NCBI GenBank assembly: GCA_963778845.1
Contig: CAVZVW010000009.1
Coordinates: 434,001 to 498,000 of the forward strand
DNA: 64,000 nt
Direction of reading: 5' to 3'
Source of the DNA: CAVZVW01 sp963778845
Lineage (GTDB): Bacteria > Actinomycetota > Actinomycetes > Actinomycetales > Kineosporiaceae
Made by a program: the position numbers and the translations under genes. Below the pieces are notes generated by a model. The model was not told the origin of the DNA and did no database searches. It was given only the letters and a program-made list of their open reading frames with translations. Below, piece by piece: positions 1 to 9,340 of the stretch; position 1 is the stretch's first letter; each line of letters opens with the position of its first letter.

Positions 1-2684
1 GTGCCTGCCAGGCGCTGCTCGGCGGGCGCGGAGTGCTCGTGGCCGCCCCCACCGGGTCGGGCAAGACCGTGGTGGGCGAGTTCGCCGTCGACCTGGCCCT
101 GAGCAGCGGTCGCAAGGCCTTCTACACCACGCCCATCAAGGCGCTGAGCAACCAGAAGTACGCCGACCTCGTGCGCCGTTACGGTGCCGAGCGCGTAGGC
201 CTGCTCACGGGGGACAACACGGTCAACAGCGAGGCCCCCGCGGTCGTCATGACCACCGAGGTGCTGCGCAACATGCTCTACGCCGACTCCCCGACGCTGG
301 CCGGGCTGGGGTACGTGGTCATGGACGAGGTGCACTACCTCGCCGACCGGTTCCGCGGCGCGGTCTGGGAAGAGGTGATCATCCACCTGCCGGACGACGT
401 CCTCGTCGTGTCGCTGTCGGCGACCGTCAGCAACGCCGAGGAGTTCGGGGCGTGGCTGGACACGGTGCGCGGCGACACCGAGGTCGTGGTGTCGGAGCAC
501 CGGCCGGTACCGCTGTGGCAGCACGTGATGGTGGGCAGGCGCCTGTACGACCTGTTCATCGACGAGACCGGCGAACCCGTCGCGCTCGCGCACCCAGAGC
601 CGGGAGCCGACAGCGCACAGGGGCGGGTCAACCCGGAGCTGCGCCGGCTGGCCCGCGAGCTCGAACGCCCCGACCGCGCCGGCCGCCGCAACGGCCGCGG
701 CCGGTCGGGTGGTCTCGGGCCGCCGCGGTCGCGCGGTCGCAGCCCGGCGACACCCAGCCGGGCCGAGACGGTGACCGCGCTGGACGGCGCGGGCCTGCTG
801 CCCGCGATCTGCTTCGTCTTCAGCCGCGCCGGCTGCGAGGCGGCCGTCGCGCAGTGCCGCGCGCTCGGCGTCCGCCTCACCTCGGGCCCGGAGCGCGAGG
901 AGATCCGGCGGGTCGTGGAGGCGCGATGCTCCGACATCCCCGACGAGGACCTCGCGGTGCTCGGCTTCTGGGAGTGGGCCGAGTCGCTGGAGCGGGGGCT
1001 CGCCGCCCACCACGCGGGGCTGCTCCCGAGCTTCAAGGAGGTGGTGGAGGAGCTGTTCAGCCGTGGCCTGGTCAAGGCCGTGTTCGCCACCGAGACCCTC
1101 GCACTCGGGATCAACATGCCCGCCCGCAGCGTGGTGCTCGAGAAGCTCACCAAGTGGAACGGCGAGACCCATGCCGACGTGACGCCGGGGGAGTTCACCC
1201 AGCTCACCGGCCGCGCGGGGCGGCGCGGGATCGACGTCGAGGGTCATGCCGTCGTCGTGTGGCAGCAGGGTCTGGACCCCGAGGCCGTCGGGGGGCTGGC
1301 CTCGACCCGTACGTACCCGCTGCGGTCGAGCTTCCGCCCGACGTACAACATGGCCGTCAACCTCGTCGCCCAGGTCGGGCGTACGCGCGCCCGCGAGATC
1401 CTGGAGACGTCGTTCGCCCAGTTCCAGGCCGACCAGGCCGTGGTCGGGCTGGCGCGCCAGGCCCGCCGCCACGAGGAGGCGCTCGCGGGGTACGAGGAAG
1501 CGATGACCTGCCACCTCGGCGACTTCACCGAGTACGCGGCTGTCCGGCGGCGCATCGCCGAGCGCGAGGCCGAGCTGTCCCGGGCGGCCTCGCACGAGCG
1601 GCGGACCGACGCCGTGGCCTCGATGGAGCGGCTGCGCCGCGGCGACGTGATCCGCGTGCAGGCCGGCCGGCGTGCCGGGTGGGCGGTGGTCCTCGACGCG
1701 GGCGCCCCGGGCGACGCCGAGGGACCGCGGCCGACCGTGCTCACGGCCGACCGTCAGGTGCGCCGGCTGTCCCTGCTCGACGTCCCGAACGCGTTGGAGC
1801 CGCTGACCCGCGTCCCGATCCCCAAGTCGTTCAACGCGCGCAGCCCGGCGTCGCGCCGGGACCTGGCCTCGACGCTGCGCAACGTGCTGGCGGCCGCGCC
1901 GGAGGTCTCCTCGGCGCGCCGGGGGCGGTCGGCGGCGGCCGACGACGAGAGCCTCGCGCAGCTGCGCCGCCAGCTGCGCGCGCACCCCTGCCACGGGTGC
2001 TCCGAGCGCGAGGAGCACGCCCGCTGGGCCGAGAGGTGGTGGCGGCTTCGGCGGGAGACCCAGGCGCTCGTGCGACGCATCGAGGGCCGGACGAACACGA
2101 TCGCCCGTGTCTTCGACCGGGTGGCGGCCCTGCTGAGCGAACGCGGCTACCTCGACGGCGACGTCGTCACCCCTGCGGGCCAGCGCCTGCGCCGGATCTA
2201 CGCCGAGGCCGACCTGCTGGTCGCGGAGTGCCTGCGCGGGGGCGTCTGGCAGGGCCTGGACGCCGCAGGGCTCGCGGCGTGCGTCAGCGCGGTCGTCTAC
2301 GAGAGCCGTCGCGACGAGCGGGGGCTGTCGCCTCGGCTACCGACCGGCGCGGTCCGGACGGCTCTGGAGGAGACGGTGCGGCTGTGGTCGGCGCTGGACG
2401 ACCGGGAGCGTGACCACGGCATCGAACCCACCCCGGAGCCGGACCTCGGGCTGGCCCTTGCGCTGCACCGGTGGGCCCTCGGCAGGCCCCTGGACGAGGT
2501 GCTGCGCGACGGTGACCTGGCGGCCGGCGACTTCGTCCGCTGGTGCAAGCAGGTGGTCGACCTGCTCGGCCAGATCGAGCACGCCGCGGGCGACGACGCA
2601 CCCGGGCGCGCCCTGCGGCGCACGGCCGGGGAGGCCGTCAAGCAGGTCCGGCGCGGCGTGGTCGCCTACAGCTCGCTGGTCTGA
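1..2684 (+). CDS. helY: DEAD/DEAH-box RNA helicase HelY (5' end outside window)
   Basis: Superfamily 2 RNA helicase of the Ski2/Mtr4 type, thought to unwind RNA using ATP. The reading frame is open from base 3, ahead of the first possible internal start at 33 (ACQALLGGRG precedes Walker A), so the true N-terminus lies to the left. Visible motifs in order: Walker A APTGSGKT, TTPIKALSNQKY, DEVHYL (DEVH box), SLSATVSNAEEFG (motif III), then helicase domain 2 with HHAGLLPSFKEVVEE, ATETLALGINMPAR and QLTGRAGRRG (motif VI). The C-terminal 350 or so residues have the arrangement of a DSHCT domain. About 894 residues are visible, close to full length for actinobacterial HelY. It converges on the exonuclease gene, whose stop lies 45 nt away. 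Confidence 0.93.
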   Translation, partial: ACQALLGGRGVLVAAPTGSGKTVVGEFAVDLALSSGRKAFYTTPIKALSNQKYADLVRRYGAERVGLLTGDNTVNSEAPAVVMTTEVLRNMLYADSPTLAGLGYVVMDEVHYLADRFRGAVWEEVIIHLPDDVLVVSLSATVSNAEEFGAWLDTVRGDTEVVVSEHRPVPLWQHVMVGRRLYDLFIDETGEPVALAHPEPGADSAQGRVNPELRRLARELERPDRAGRRNGRGRSGGLGPPRSRGRSPATPSRAETVTALDGAGLLPAICFVFSRAGCEAAVAQCRALGVRLTSGPEREEIRRVVEARCSDIPDEDLAVLGFWEWAESLERGLAAHHAGLLPSFKEVVEELFSRGLVKAVFATETLALGINMPARSVVLEKLTKWNGETHADVTPGEFTQLTGRAGRRGIDVEGHAVVVWQQGLDPEAVGGLASTRTYPLRSSFRPTYNMAVNLVAQVGRTRAREILETSFAQFQADQAVVGLARQARRHEEALAGYEEAMTCHLGDFTEYAAVRRRIAEREAELSRAASHERRTDAVASMERLRRGDVIRVQAGRRAGWAVVLDAGAPGDAEGPRPTVLTADRQVRRLSLLDVPNALEPLTRVPIPKSFNARSPASRRDLASTLRNVLAAAPEVSSARRGRSAAADDESLAQLRRQLRAHPCHGCSEREEHARWAERWWRLRRETQALVRRIEGRTNTIARVFDRVAALLSERGYLDGDVVTPAGQRLRRIYAEADLLVAECLRGGVWQGLDAAGLAACVSAVVYESRRDERGLSPRLPTGAVRTALEETVRLWSALDDRERDHGIEPTPEPDLGLALALHRWALGRPLDEVLRDGDLAAGDFVRWCKQVVDLLGQIEHAAGDDAPGRALRRTAGEAVKQVRRGVVAYSSLV

Positions 2685-2728
2685 CGCCCTACCCCGGCGC
2701 CCTGCTCCGGCGCTCGACCCCCGGCGCC

Positions 2729-3721
2729 CTACTCCGGCCGGCCGTGCGCCGCCATGGCCCGCAACACTCGCTCCACGCTGGAGGCGAGGTTGAAACGGGC
2801 CACGAGGTCGACGAGGCGCTCCGGGTCCGCCGGAGTCTGCGGAAGCCGGTCGTCCACCACCGCCACCGGGGCGTCGCGGACCACGCCGACCACGCTCGGC
2901 GCGACAGCGAGGTAGTCCCGTGCCTGCGCGAGCCGCCTGCGGGTCGCGGGCCCGATGCGCGGGTCGGCGGCGTCCGCGGCGGCGAGCACCGCGTCGAGGC
3001 TCCCGTACGTCGCGAGCAGGCCGGCCGCCGTCTTCTCCCCGATGCCCGCGACCCCTGGCAGGCCGTCGCTCGGGTCACCCCGCAGCGCTGCGAGGTCGGC
3101 GTAGCCGGCACCACCGTCCACGCCGTACTTCGCCCGCAACCACGACTCCTGCACCACCTCGAGGTTGCGCACGCCGCGGGCGACGTAGAGCACGCAGACC
3201 CCACGCGCGTCGTCCACGACCTGGAACAGGTCGCGGTCGCCGGTGACCACCTCGACCCCGCCCGTGCCGTCGGGCTCGGTGGCGCGCGGCCCCGCTGACG
3301 CGCGGGTGGCCAGCGTCGCGATCACGTCGTCCGCCTCGAAGCCGGGCGCCCCCACCCGGGCGATCCCGAAGGCCGCCAGGACGTCGACGATCACCGGCAC
3401 CTGCGGGTCAAGGGCAGCCGGGGTCTCCTCGGTTCCGGTGACCGGGTCGCGCAGCCGATGCGCCTTGTACGAGGGGATGGCCGCCACCCGGAACGCCGGG
3501 CGCCAGTCGTCGTCCCAGCACGCCACGACCCGGGAGGCCTGCCGCGACGTCACCAGGAAGGCGATCATGTCCAGGAACCCGCGCACCGCGTTGACGGGCG
3601 TGCCGTCAGGGGCGCGCATCGTGTCCGGGACGCCGAAGAAGGCCCGGAAGTACAAGGATGCGGAGTCGAGCAGCAGCAGACTGCCGCGCCGGGCGCCAGG
3701 CACCCGCAGACCGTATCGCAC
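2729..3721 (-). CDS. 5'-3' exonuclease, PIN/H3TH type
   Basis: Stand-alone flap-type 5'-3' exonuclease (like the N-terminal domain of DNA polymerase I), expected to remove primers or flaps. It shows the acidic metal-binding set: LLLLDSASLYFRAFFG at the N-terminus, EADDVIATLA, TGDRDLFQVVDD, then the helix-hairpin-helix GDPSDGLPGVAGIGEKTAAG. About 330 residues, usual for the family. The frame stays open to 3928 but that extension lies antisense to the neighbouring Lrp gene. The best start is GTG at 3721 (a second GTG is at 3703). It is divergent from the Lrp gene across a 55-nt promoter region. Confidence 0.9.
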   Translation of the reverse strand: MRYGLRVPGARRGSLLLLDSASLYFRAFFGVPDTMRAPDGTPVNAVRGFLDMIAFLVTSRQASRVVACWDDDWRPAFRVAAIPSYKAHRLRDPVTGTEETPAALDPQVPVIVDVLAAFGIARVGAPGFEADDVIATLATRASAGPRATEPDGTGGVEVVTGDRDLFQVVDDARGVCVLYVARGVRNLEVVQESWLRAKYGVDGGAGYADLAALRGDPSDGLPGVAGIGEKTAAGLLATYGSLDAVLAAADAADPRIGPATRRRLAQARDYLAVAPSVVGVVRDAPVAVVDDRLPQTPADPERLVDLVARFNLASSVERVLRAMAAHGRPE

Positions 3722-3739
3722 CGCCGAGACCGAAAGGTG

Positions 3740-3769
3740 ACCGTACTTAGAGGTCTCTGACGGTACTGT
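3740..3769 (+). promoter_or_regulatory. Promoter/operator of the Lrp-family gene
   Basis: TACTGT (3764-3769) lies 7 nt before the GTG at 3777, giving a leaderless start. It is overlapped by a loose dyad, ACCGT (3740-3744) and ACGGT (3760-3764) flanking AGAG-GT-CTCT. Lrp/AsnC proteins commonly autoregulate, so this may be its own operator. It sits between divergent genes and could also affect the exonuclease. Confidence 0.45.
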
Positions 3770-3776
3770 TCGCGGC

Positions 3777-4217
3777 GTGGAGGACATTGATCGACACATC
3801 GTCCGCCTGCTCGCCGGCGACGGCCGGATGAGCTTCACCGACCTCGGCAGGGCGACCGGGCTGTCGACGTCGGCGGTGCACCAGCGCGTGCGGCGGCTGG
3901 AGCAGCGTGGTGTGATCCGCGGGTACACCGCGGTCGTGGACGCCGAGGCGGTCGGGCTGCCGCTGACCGCGTTCGTCTCGGTGACGCCCCTGGACCCGGC
4001 GGCGCCGGACGACGTCCCCGAGCGGCTCGCGTTGATGCCCGAGCTCGAGGCCTGCCATTCGGTGGCGGGCGAGGAGAACTACATCCTCAAGGTGCGCGTG
4101 GCCACGCCGGGGGAGCTGGAGGGCCTGCTCAGCAGGATCCGCGCCGTGGCCGCCGTCGCCACCCGGACCACCATCGTGCTGTCGACGCCCTTCGAGGCTC
4201 GCCCCCTGCGCACCTAG
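3777..4217 (+). CDS. Lrp/AsnC family transcriptional regulator
   Basis: 146-residue feast/famine regulator. The N-terminal winged HTH (about residues 3-60) contains LLAGDGRMSFTDLGRATGLS followed by VHQRVRRLEQRGVIRGY. The C-terminal RAM/ActR domain, which usually binds amino acids, fills the rest. It is transcribed toward kamA (lysine 2,3-aminomutase), with stops 1 nt apart, and lies beside a lysine-degradation cluster. A lysine-responsive role is a reasonable inference but not shown. The GTG start at 3777 is supported by the TACTGT box 7 nt upstream. Confidence 0.9.
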   Translation: MEDIDRHIVRLLAGDGRMSFTDLGRATGLSTSAVHQRVRRLEQRGVIRGYTAVVDAEAVGLPLTAFVSVTPLDPAAPDDVPERLALMPELEACHSVAGEENYILKVRVATPGELEGLLSRIRAVAAVATRTTIVLSTPFEARPLRT

Positions 4218-4218
4218 C

Positions 4219-5739
4219 TCAGAGCACGTGCATCGGGGCAGCGGCTTGGGCCTGGGCCTGCGCCGCCGCGCGGCTGGCCGCCGCACGGTGTGAGGCACGA
4301 GCCTCGGCCACGGCCATGTCCGCGTTGTCCCGCCACCACGCCTGCCCCTCCTCGGGGAGGGTGTCGATCGGGTCGTAGTACGGGTAGGTGCGTGTGAGCG
4401 CCTGCGGGTCGTCCGCCTCGATCGACGTGCGGTAGTTCTTCGTCCACTCGCTGACGCCGCGGACGCGGTCGTACGCGTGGGCCTGATGCACCCACCGCTT
4501 GCCGACGAACGGCACGTCGCACACGATCCGTGGGGTGGCGAAACCAGGCAGGTACCCCATGAGACCGTGCTGAAGCTCCTGCGCCCGGGCCAGCGGCAGC
4601 CGCCAGTGCTCGCTGAACGGGATCATGTCGCACATGTAGAAGTAGTACGGCGTGATCATCGCGCCGTCCTGCAAGGCGAAGCACAGGTCCAGCAGCTCCT
4701 CGACGGAGTCGTTGACCCCGCGCATGAGCACGCCCTGGTTGCGGACGTCGCGAACCCCGGCGTCGAGCATGGCCTGGGTCGCCTCGGCGACCAGCGGCGT
4801 CAGGGACTCCGCCGCGTTGACGTGGGTGTGCACGGCCAGGTTGACCCCGCGGGCGCGCGCCGTGCGGGCGAGCCGGGTCATCCCCTCCACCACCTCGGTC
4901 TGCAGCCAGTGCTGCGGCAGGCCCATGAGCGCCTTCGTCGCCAGCCGGATGTCGCGGATGTTGTCGATCTCGAGCAGCCGCGCGACGAACGCCTCGAGGC
5001 TGCGCCAGGACATGTTCGCGACGTCCCCGCCGCTGACGACGACGTCACGCACCTCCGGGGACTCGCGCAGGTAGTCCATCATCCCGTCGAGCCGGTCGGC
5101 GGGCTTGAGGTCGAACTTGAGCTTGGAGATGACGGGCGTGGAGTTGCCCACGAGGTCCATGCGGGTGCAGTGGCCGCAGTACTGCGGGCACGTGGGGAGC
5201 AGCTCGGCGAGCACCTTCGTCGGGTAGCGGTGGGTGAGGCCCTCGGCGACCCACATGTCGTGCTCGTGCAGGGAGTCGCGCGTCGCGAACGGGTGGCTCG
5301 ACCACTCCACCCGGCGGTCACTGAAGACCGGCAGCATGTACCGGCGCACCGGGTCGGCGTAGAACGCCTCGGTGTAGGCCGACCCCGCGGCCGGGACCGC
5401 ACCGGTGGTCGAGGCGACCATCGTGTTGAGCATGTGCGGGGGCAGGAGCATCGACATCGTGGCGCGCTCGGCCTGGTCACGCTCGAGGTCGGCGTAGAAG
5501 CCGTCCTCGACCAGGTCCCCGAGGACGGCGCGCAGCTGGGCGGGCGTCTTCACGCAGTGCGCACGCTGCCACTGGGCGCTGGCCCACTCGGCCGCGCTGA
5601 CCCCGCGCCAGGCGGGCAGCCGGGTCCAGTCAGGCTCGACGAGGGGGCGCCGCTGGTAGCGGTAGGGCTGCTGGGAGGCAGCAGTGTGCCCGGCCGCGGA
5701 GGCGGGCCGGTCGGCGGCGTGGTTCACCATGTCGGACAC
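4219..5739 (-). CDS. kamA: L-lysine 2,3-aminomutase (radical SAM/PLP)
   Basis: Converts L-lysine to L-beta-lysine, the first step of lysine fermentation. The radical-SAM cluster motif is CPQYCGHC (CX3CX2C), followed by a TIM-barrel region with VVVSGGDVANMSW and a PLP-binding C-terminal half. 506 residues; it has an N-terminal extension of about 100 residues and a C-terminal Ala/Gln-rich tail compared with the clostridial enzyme. The start is GTG at 5739 because TACCCT (5752-5747, minus strand) lies 7 nt upstream as in a leaderless transcript; ATG at 5730 is the alternative. It diverges from kdd, the third enzyme of the same pathway. Confidence 0.92.
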   Translation of the reverse strand: MSDMVNHAADRPASAAGHTAASQQPYRYQRRPLVEPDWTRLPAWRGVSAAEWASAQWQRAHCVKTPAQLRAVLGDLVEDGFYADLERDQAERATMSMLLPPHMLNTMVASTTGAVPAAGSAYTEAFYADPVRRYMLPVFSDRRVEWSSHPFATRDSLHEHDMWVAEGLTHRYPTKVLAELLPTCPQYCGHCTRMDLVGNSTPVISKLKFDLKPADRLDGMMDYLRESPEVRDVVVSGGDVANMSWRSLEAFVARLLEIDNIRDIRLATKALMGLPQHWLQTEVVEGMTRLARTARARGVNLAVHTHVNAAESLTPLVAEATQAMLDAGVRDVRNQGVLMRGVNDSVEELLDLCFALQDGAMITPYYFYMCDMIPFSEHWRLPLARAQELQHGLMGYLPGFATPRIVCDVPFVGKRWVHQAHAYDRVRGVSEWTKNYRTSIEADDPQALTRTYPYYDPIDTLPEEGQAWWRDNADMAVAEARASHRAAASRAAAQAQAQAAAPMHVL

Positions 5740-5798
5740 GCCGGACAGGGTACGGGAGATTCTTCAGTCACGCGAAGGGCAGGCCGTAGGATTTCCGT
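5740..5798. promoter_or_regulatory. Divergent kamA/kdd promoter region
   Basis: 59 nt hold two outward TANNNT boxes. TACCCT on the minus strand (5752-5747) is 7 nt before the kamA GTG. TAGGAT on the plus strand (5787-5792) is 6 nt before the kdd ATG. Both fit leaderless starts. The shared region would allow one regulator to control both pathway arms. Confidence 0.6.
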
Positions 5799-6929
5799 AT
5801 GACGCAGCCAACGACGGCTCCACCGTCCACGTCCGCCACCGACGACGGTGCGCCGCAGGGGCTGCCCTCCTCACCCGTCGGCCTGCACCGGGTGCTACAG
5901 CCGCGCGGAGTGCTGCCCCAGGCCGCCTGGCAGCTGGACGCCACCCCTCGGCTCTGGCCGGACGAGGTGCGGGTGGGCGTCGAACGGCTCAACCTCGACG
6001 CCGCGAGCTTCCGGCAGCTGTGGGACAAGCACGGCGGGGACGGCGACGCCGTGCGTGCCGAGGTGGTGGAGATCATCACGACCCGCGGGAAGATGCACAA
6101 CCCTGTCACCGGCTCCGGCGGCATGCTCGTGGGCACCGTCGCGGAGGTCGGTCCCCGCAGCCCGCTCGGCCTGGCCGTCGGCGACCGGATCGCCACACTG
6201 GTGTCCCTGACCCTGACGCCGCTCGCGGTCACCGACGCCCTGGCGGACTGGGACGGCCGCAGCGAGCAGGTGCCGTGCCGCGGTCACGCGGTGCTCTTCG
6301 GCCGCTCGATCGCCGCACACCTGCCCGAGGACCTCGACCCCGCGTTGGCCCTGGCCGTCATGGACGTGTGCGGCGCGCCCGCGTTGACCGCCCGCGTCGT
6401 CGCCAAGTACGTCGCGCAGGGGCGCCCGCCCGTGGTGGCGGTCATCGGCGGTGCCGGCAAGAGCGGGTCGCTGGCGCTGGCGGCCGCGCGGCGGGCCGGC
6501 GCGGCGCGCACCATCGGCGTGGTCCCGGTGCCCTCGGAACGCACCACGCTGGAGGGCACAGGGCTGGCCGACGTCGTGGTCCTGGCCGACGCCCGCGACC
6601 CGGTGGCCCTCGCCGAGGGCGTCGCCGCGGCCGGCGGCCCGGCCGACGTCACCGTCGTGTGCGTCGACGTCCCCGGGTGCGAGCACGGGGCGATCCTGGC
6701 TACCGCGAACCTCGGGACCGTCGTGTTCTTCTCCATGGCGACCTCGTTCGCCACCGCCGCCCTCGGTGCCGAGGGCCTCGCCGCCGACGTCACACTCATG
6801 ATCGGGAACGGGTACGCCGCCGGCCACGCGGACTTCGCCCTCGACGTCCTGCGCACCTCTGCCGGTGCCCGCCGGCTGTTCGAGGGTCGGCTCGGGGAGC
6901 ACGCAGGCGCGCTGCGCCCACCGCGGTGA
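5799..6929 (+). CDS. kdd: L-erythro-3,5-diaminohexanoate dehydrogenase
   Basis: 376-residue NAD(P)-dependent enzyme that deaminates 3,5-diaminohexanoate to 5-amino-3-oxohexanoate, after the two aminomutases of lysine fermentation. The family pattern is clear: GLHRVLQPRGVLPQAAWQLD near the N-terminus, RGKMHNPVTGSGGMLVG, and a Rossmann segment VVAVIGGAGKSGSLALAAARR. The ATG at 5799 is fixed by TAGGAT 6 nt upstream. It overlaps the following amidohydrolase gene by 4 nt, so the two are probably translated together. Confidence 0.92.
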   Translation: MTQPTTAPPSTSATDDGAPQGLPSSPVGLHRVLQPRGVLPQAAWQLDATPRLWPDEVRVGVERLNLDAASFRQLWDKHGGDGDAVRAEVVEIITTRGKMHNPVTGSGGMLVGTVAEVGPRSPLGLAVGDRIATLVSLTLTPLAVTDALADWDGRSEQVPCRGHAVLFGRSIAAHLPEDLDPALALAVMDVCGAPALTARVVAKYVAQGRPPVVAVIGGAGKSGSLALAAARRAGAARTIGVVPVPSERTTLEGTGLADVVVLADARDPVALAEGVAAAGGPADVTVVCVDVPGCEHGAILATANLGTVVFFSMATSFATAALGAEGLAADVTLMIGNGYAAGHADFALDVLRTSAGARRLFEGRLGEHAGALRPPR

Positions 6930-8549
6930 CCCGGCTCTACCGAGGCGGCCGGGTCCGCACGCCGACGCACCCGGCTGCCACCGCACTGCTGGTGGACCGC
7001 ACCCGCGTCGCCTGGGTGGGCGACCCCCGAGAGCCGGGCGCGCCTGGGCCCGACGACGTCGACGAGGTGGCCGACCTCGACGGCGCCGTGCTCATGCCGG
7101 CGTTCGTCGACGCGCACGTCCACGTCACCGAGACGGGCCTGCTGCTCGACGGGGTCGACCTGCGCCCGGCCCGGTCGGTGGCGCAGGTGCTGAGGCTCGT
7201 CGAGGCCGCCGCGCGACGCGGCCGCGGGCGACCCGTGATCGGCCAGGGCTGGGACGAGACCCGGCTGGCCGAGGGACGCGCGCCCACCCGATTCGAGCTG
7301 GACCGCGCCGCCGCCGGTGGGGTCGTCTACCTCGCACGCGTGGACGTGCACTCCGCGGTCGTGTCCAGCGCCCTCGCGCTCGCCAGCGGGGCCGCCGGGT
7401 GCGACGGCTGGGACGACGACGGCCGCGTCGAGCGCGACGCCCACCACGCCGCCAGGGCCGCGACGAGGGCGGGACTCACGCCGGCTCAGCGCCGGGAGCT
7501 GCAGACGCTGGCCCTGACGGCCGCCGCGGCCCACGGCCTGGCCTGCGTGCACGAGATGTCGGCACCCCACATCGCACCCGAGGCGGACCTGTGCGACCTG
7601 GTCGCCCTCACCGGCGCCGACGAGGCGGCACTGCCGCGGGTGGTGGCCTACCGCGGTCAGCTGGTCGGGGACGTCGACGAGGCACAGGCCGTGCTCGACC
7701 GGTTCCGCGCCGGCGGCGTGCACCTGGCCGGACTCGGCGGCGACCTCAACATCGACGGTTCGGTGGGCTCGCGCACCTGCGCGATGCGCGAGGACTACAC
7801 CGACCGAGCCGGCCACCGGGGTCATCTCTACCTGTCGGTCGAGTCGGTGCGTGACCACGTCGTCGCGTGCACGCTGGCCGGTGTGCAGGCCGGCTTCCAC
7901 GTGATCGGCGATGCGGGTGTCGACGTGGCCGTCGAGGGCTTGCTCGCTGCGGCGTCCGTCGTGGGGGTCGAGGCCGTCCGTGCCGCCGGGCACCGGCTGG
8001 AGCACGTCGAGTGCATCGACGCCGCCGGCATCGCAGCACTGGCCCGGCTGCGCGTGACGGCCAGCGTCCAGCCCGCCTTCGACGCGGAGTGGGGAGGCGA
8101 CGCGGGCATGTACGCCACGCGCCTCGGGCACGTCCGAGCACTGACGATGAACCCCTTCGGCGGTCTCGTGGCGGCGGGCGTCCCGATCGCCCTCGGCTCG
8201 GACTCACCCGTGACGCCGTTCGACCCGTGGGGGGCCGTGCGGGCCTGCCTCGGGCACCACGTGCCCGACCACCGGCTGCCGCTCGACGTCGCGGTCGCCG
8301 CGCACACGGGCGCGGACGTCGTCACCGGGGGACCGGCCACCTTCGCCGTGTGGGAGAACACCGTGTGGGAGAACACCGTGTGGGACGAACACCGTGTGGG
8401 AGAACACCGTGTGGGAGAACACCGTGTGGGAGGACACCGTGTGGGCGAACAGCGTCGCGCCGTCGCGCAGCCTGCTCACCGTGCGCGACGGGAGGGTCAT
8501 CCACGATCAGACGACGGGATCCCCGTCGTCCGGGGGTCGTTCGTTGTAG
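6926..8549 (+). pseudogene. YtcJ-type amidohydrolase with a +1 frameshift inside a tandem repeat
   Basis: Metal-dependent amidohydrolase (amidohydrolase 3/YtcJ group) of unknown substrate. Start GTG 6926 overlaps the kdd stop. It shows VDAHVHVTETG (metal His pair), HRLEHVECID and GSDSPVTPFDPW. From 8348 the gene has seven 15-nt repeats (VWENT), and unit 3 (8378-8393) has one extra C, shifting the frame. In the original frame translation runs on to 9343, antisense to plsC. In the shifted frame it ends at TAG 8547-8549 with SLLTVRDGRVIHDQ, the usual tail of this family. The gene is therefore broken by one base, either by slippage in the cell or by a sequencing error. The position within the lysine operon suggests an accessory catabolic role. 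Confidence 0.75.
8348..8453 (+). repeat. 15-nt tandem repeat, 7 units, inside the amidohydrolase gene
   Basis: Unit GTGTGGGAGAACACC. Units 1, 2, 4 and 5 are identical. Unit 3 (8378-8393) has an inserted C and is 16 nt. Unit 6 has one substitution and unit 7 (8439-8453) two. Any 15-nt change keeps the frame; the single C insertion does not. Confidence 0.95.
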
Positions 8550-9244
8550 CTGTCGCAGCACTCCTGCGGGGACATCGCGGAGATCCCGGCCATCACGGCG
8601 TCGGTGATCTCTCGGCGGGCCCTGCCCGCGCCGCCGTTCTCGGCCACGCGCGCGACCCACGCGGCCGGGTCGACCGGCGGGCCGAACCGCACGGTGACGG
8701 GGTGCACGCGGGGGAGCCGGGCGTCCACGGGCTGCACCCGGTCGGTGCCGATGACCGCCACCGGGACGATCGGTGCGCCGGAGGCCAGCGCCAGCCATCC
8801 GACACCGGTGCGGCCGCGGTAGAGACGGCCGTCACGCGACCGCGTGCCCTCGGGGTAGATCCCGAAGGCCTGGCCGGCCCCGAGGACGTCGAGCGCGGCC
8901 TGCAGCGAGGCCATCGAGTCACGCTGGCTCTCCCGGCGCACGGGCACGGCGTCCACCATGCCGAAGAACGCCGCGACGAGCCGCCCGCGCACCCCGTGGC
9001 CCTCGAAGTACTCCGCCTTCGCGAGGAACCGGACGCGGCGGGGGACCGCCAACGGGATCACCACGCTGTCGATGAACGACAGGTGGTTGCTGGCGATGAT
9101 CACCGGACCCTCGCTGGGCACGTGCTCGAGGCCGCTCACGGTCGGGCGCCACACCACCCGGAACAGCACCCCCACGGACCACCGGGTCACGCGGTACAGC
9201 GACACCCCGGGTACCTCCAGCGCGTGGGCCCACCGCTTCGTCAC
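8507..9244 (-). CDS. plsC: 1-acyl-sn-glycerol-3-phosphate acyltransferase (PlsC family)
   Basis: 245 residues. Acylates lysophosphatidic acid, or a related acceptor, at the inner membrane face. The catalytic NHX4D motif is NHLSFID, with the substrate-binding block GIYPEGTRSRDGRLYRGRTG and the IVPVAVIGTDRV strand. Start GTG 9244. It is tail-to-tail with the amidohydrolase gene and overlaps its restored 3' end by 43 nt. It interrupts the lysine cluster and has no obvious part in it. Confidence 0.9.
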   Translation of the reverse strand: MTKRWAHALEVPGVSLYRVTRWSVGVLFRVVWRPTVSGLEHVPSEGPVIIASNHLSFIDSVVIPLAVPRRVRFLAKAEYFEGHGVRGRLVAAFFGMVDAVPVRRESQRDSMASLQAALDVLGAGQAFGIYPEGTRSRDGRLYRGRTGVGWLALASGAPIVPVAVIGTDRVQPVDARLPRVHPVTVRFGPPVDPAAWVARVAENGGAGRARREITDAVMAGISAMSPQECCDSYNERPPDDGDPVV

Positions 9245-9340
9245 CGGACCCTACCGCCCACCCGGTTGCGGCTCGGCGCCTCGCCCTCGGGGGCGGCCGC
9301 CCCCAGGCGCGCCTCGGCCGTCACCGCCGCAACGGATCGC

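Noticed and set aside
3722..3928. N-terminal extension of the 5'-3' exonuclease
   Set aside because: The extra 69 residues lie antisense to the Lrp gene and its promoter and show no conservation pattern.
8348..8453. CRISPR-like direct repeats
   Set aside because: The units are contiguous, with no spacers, and encode protein.
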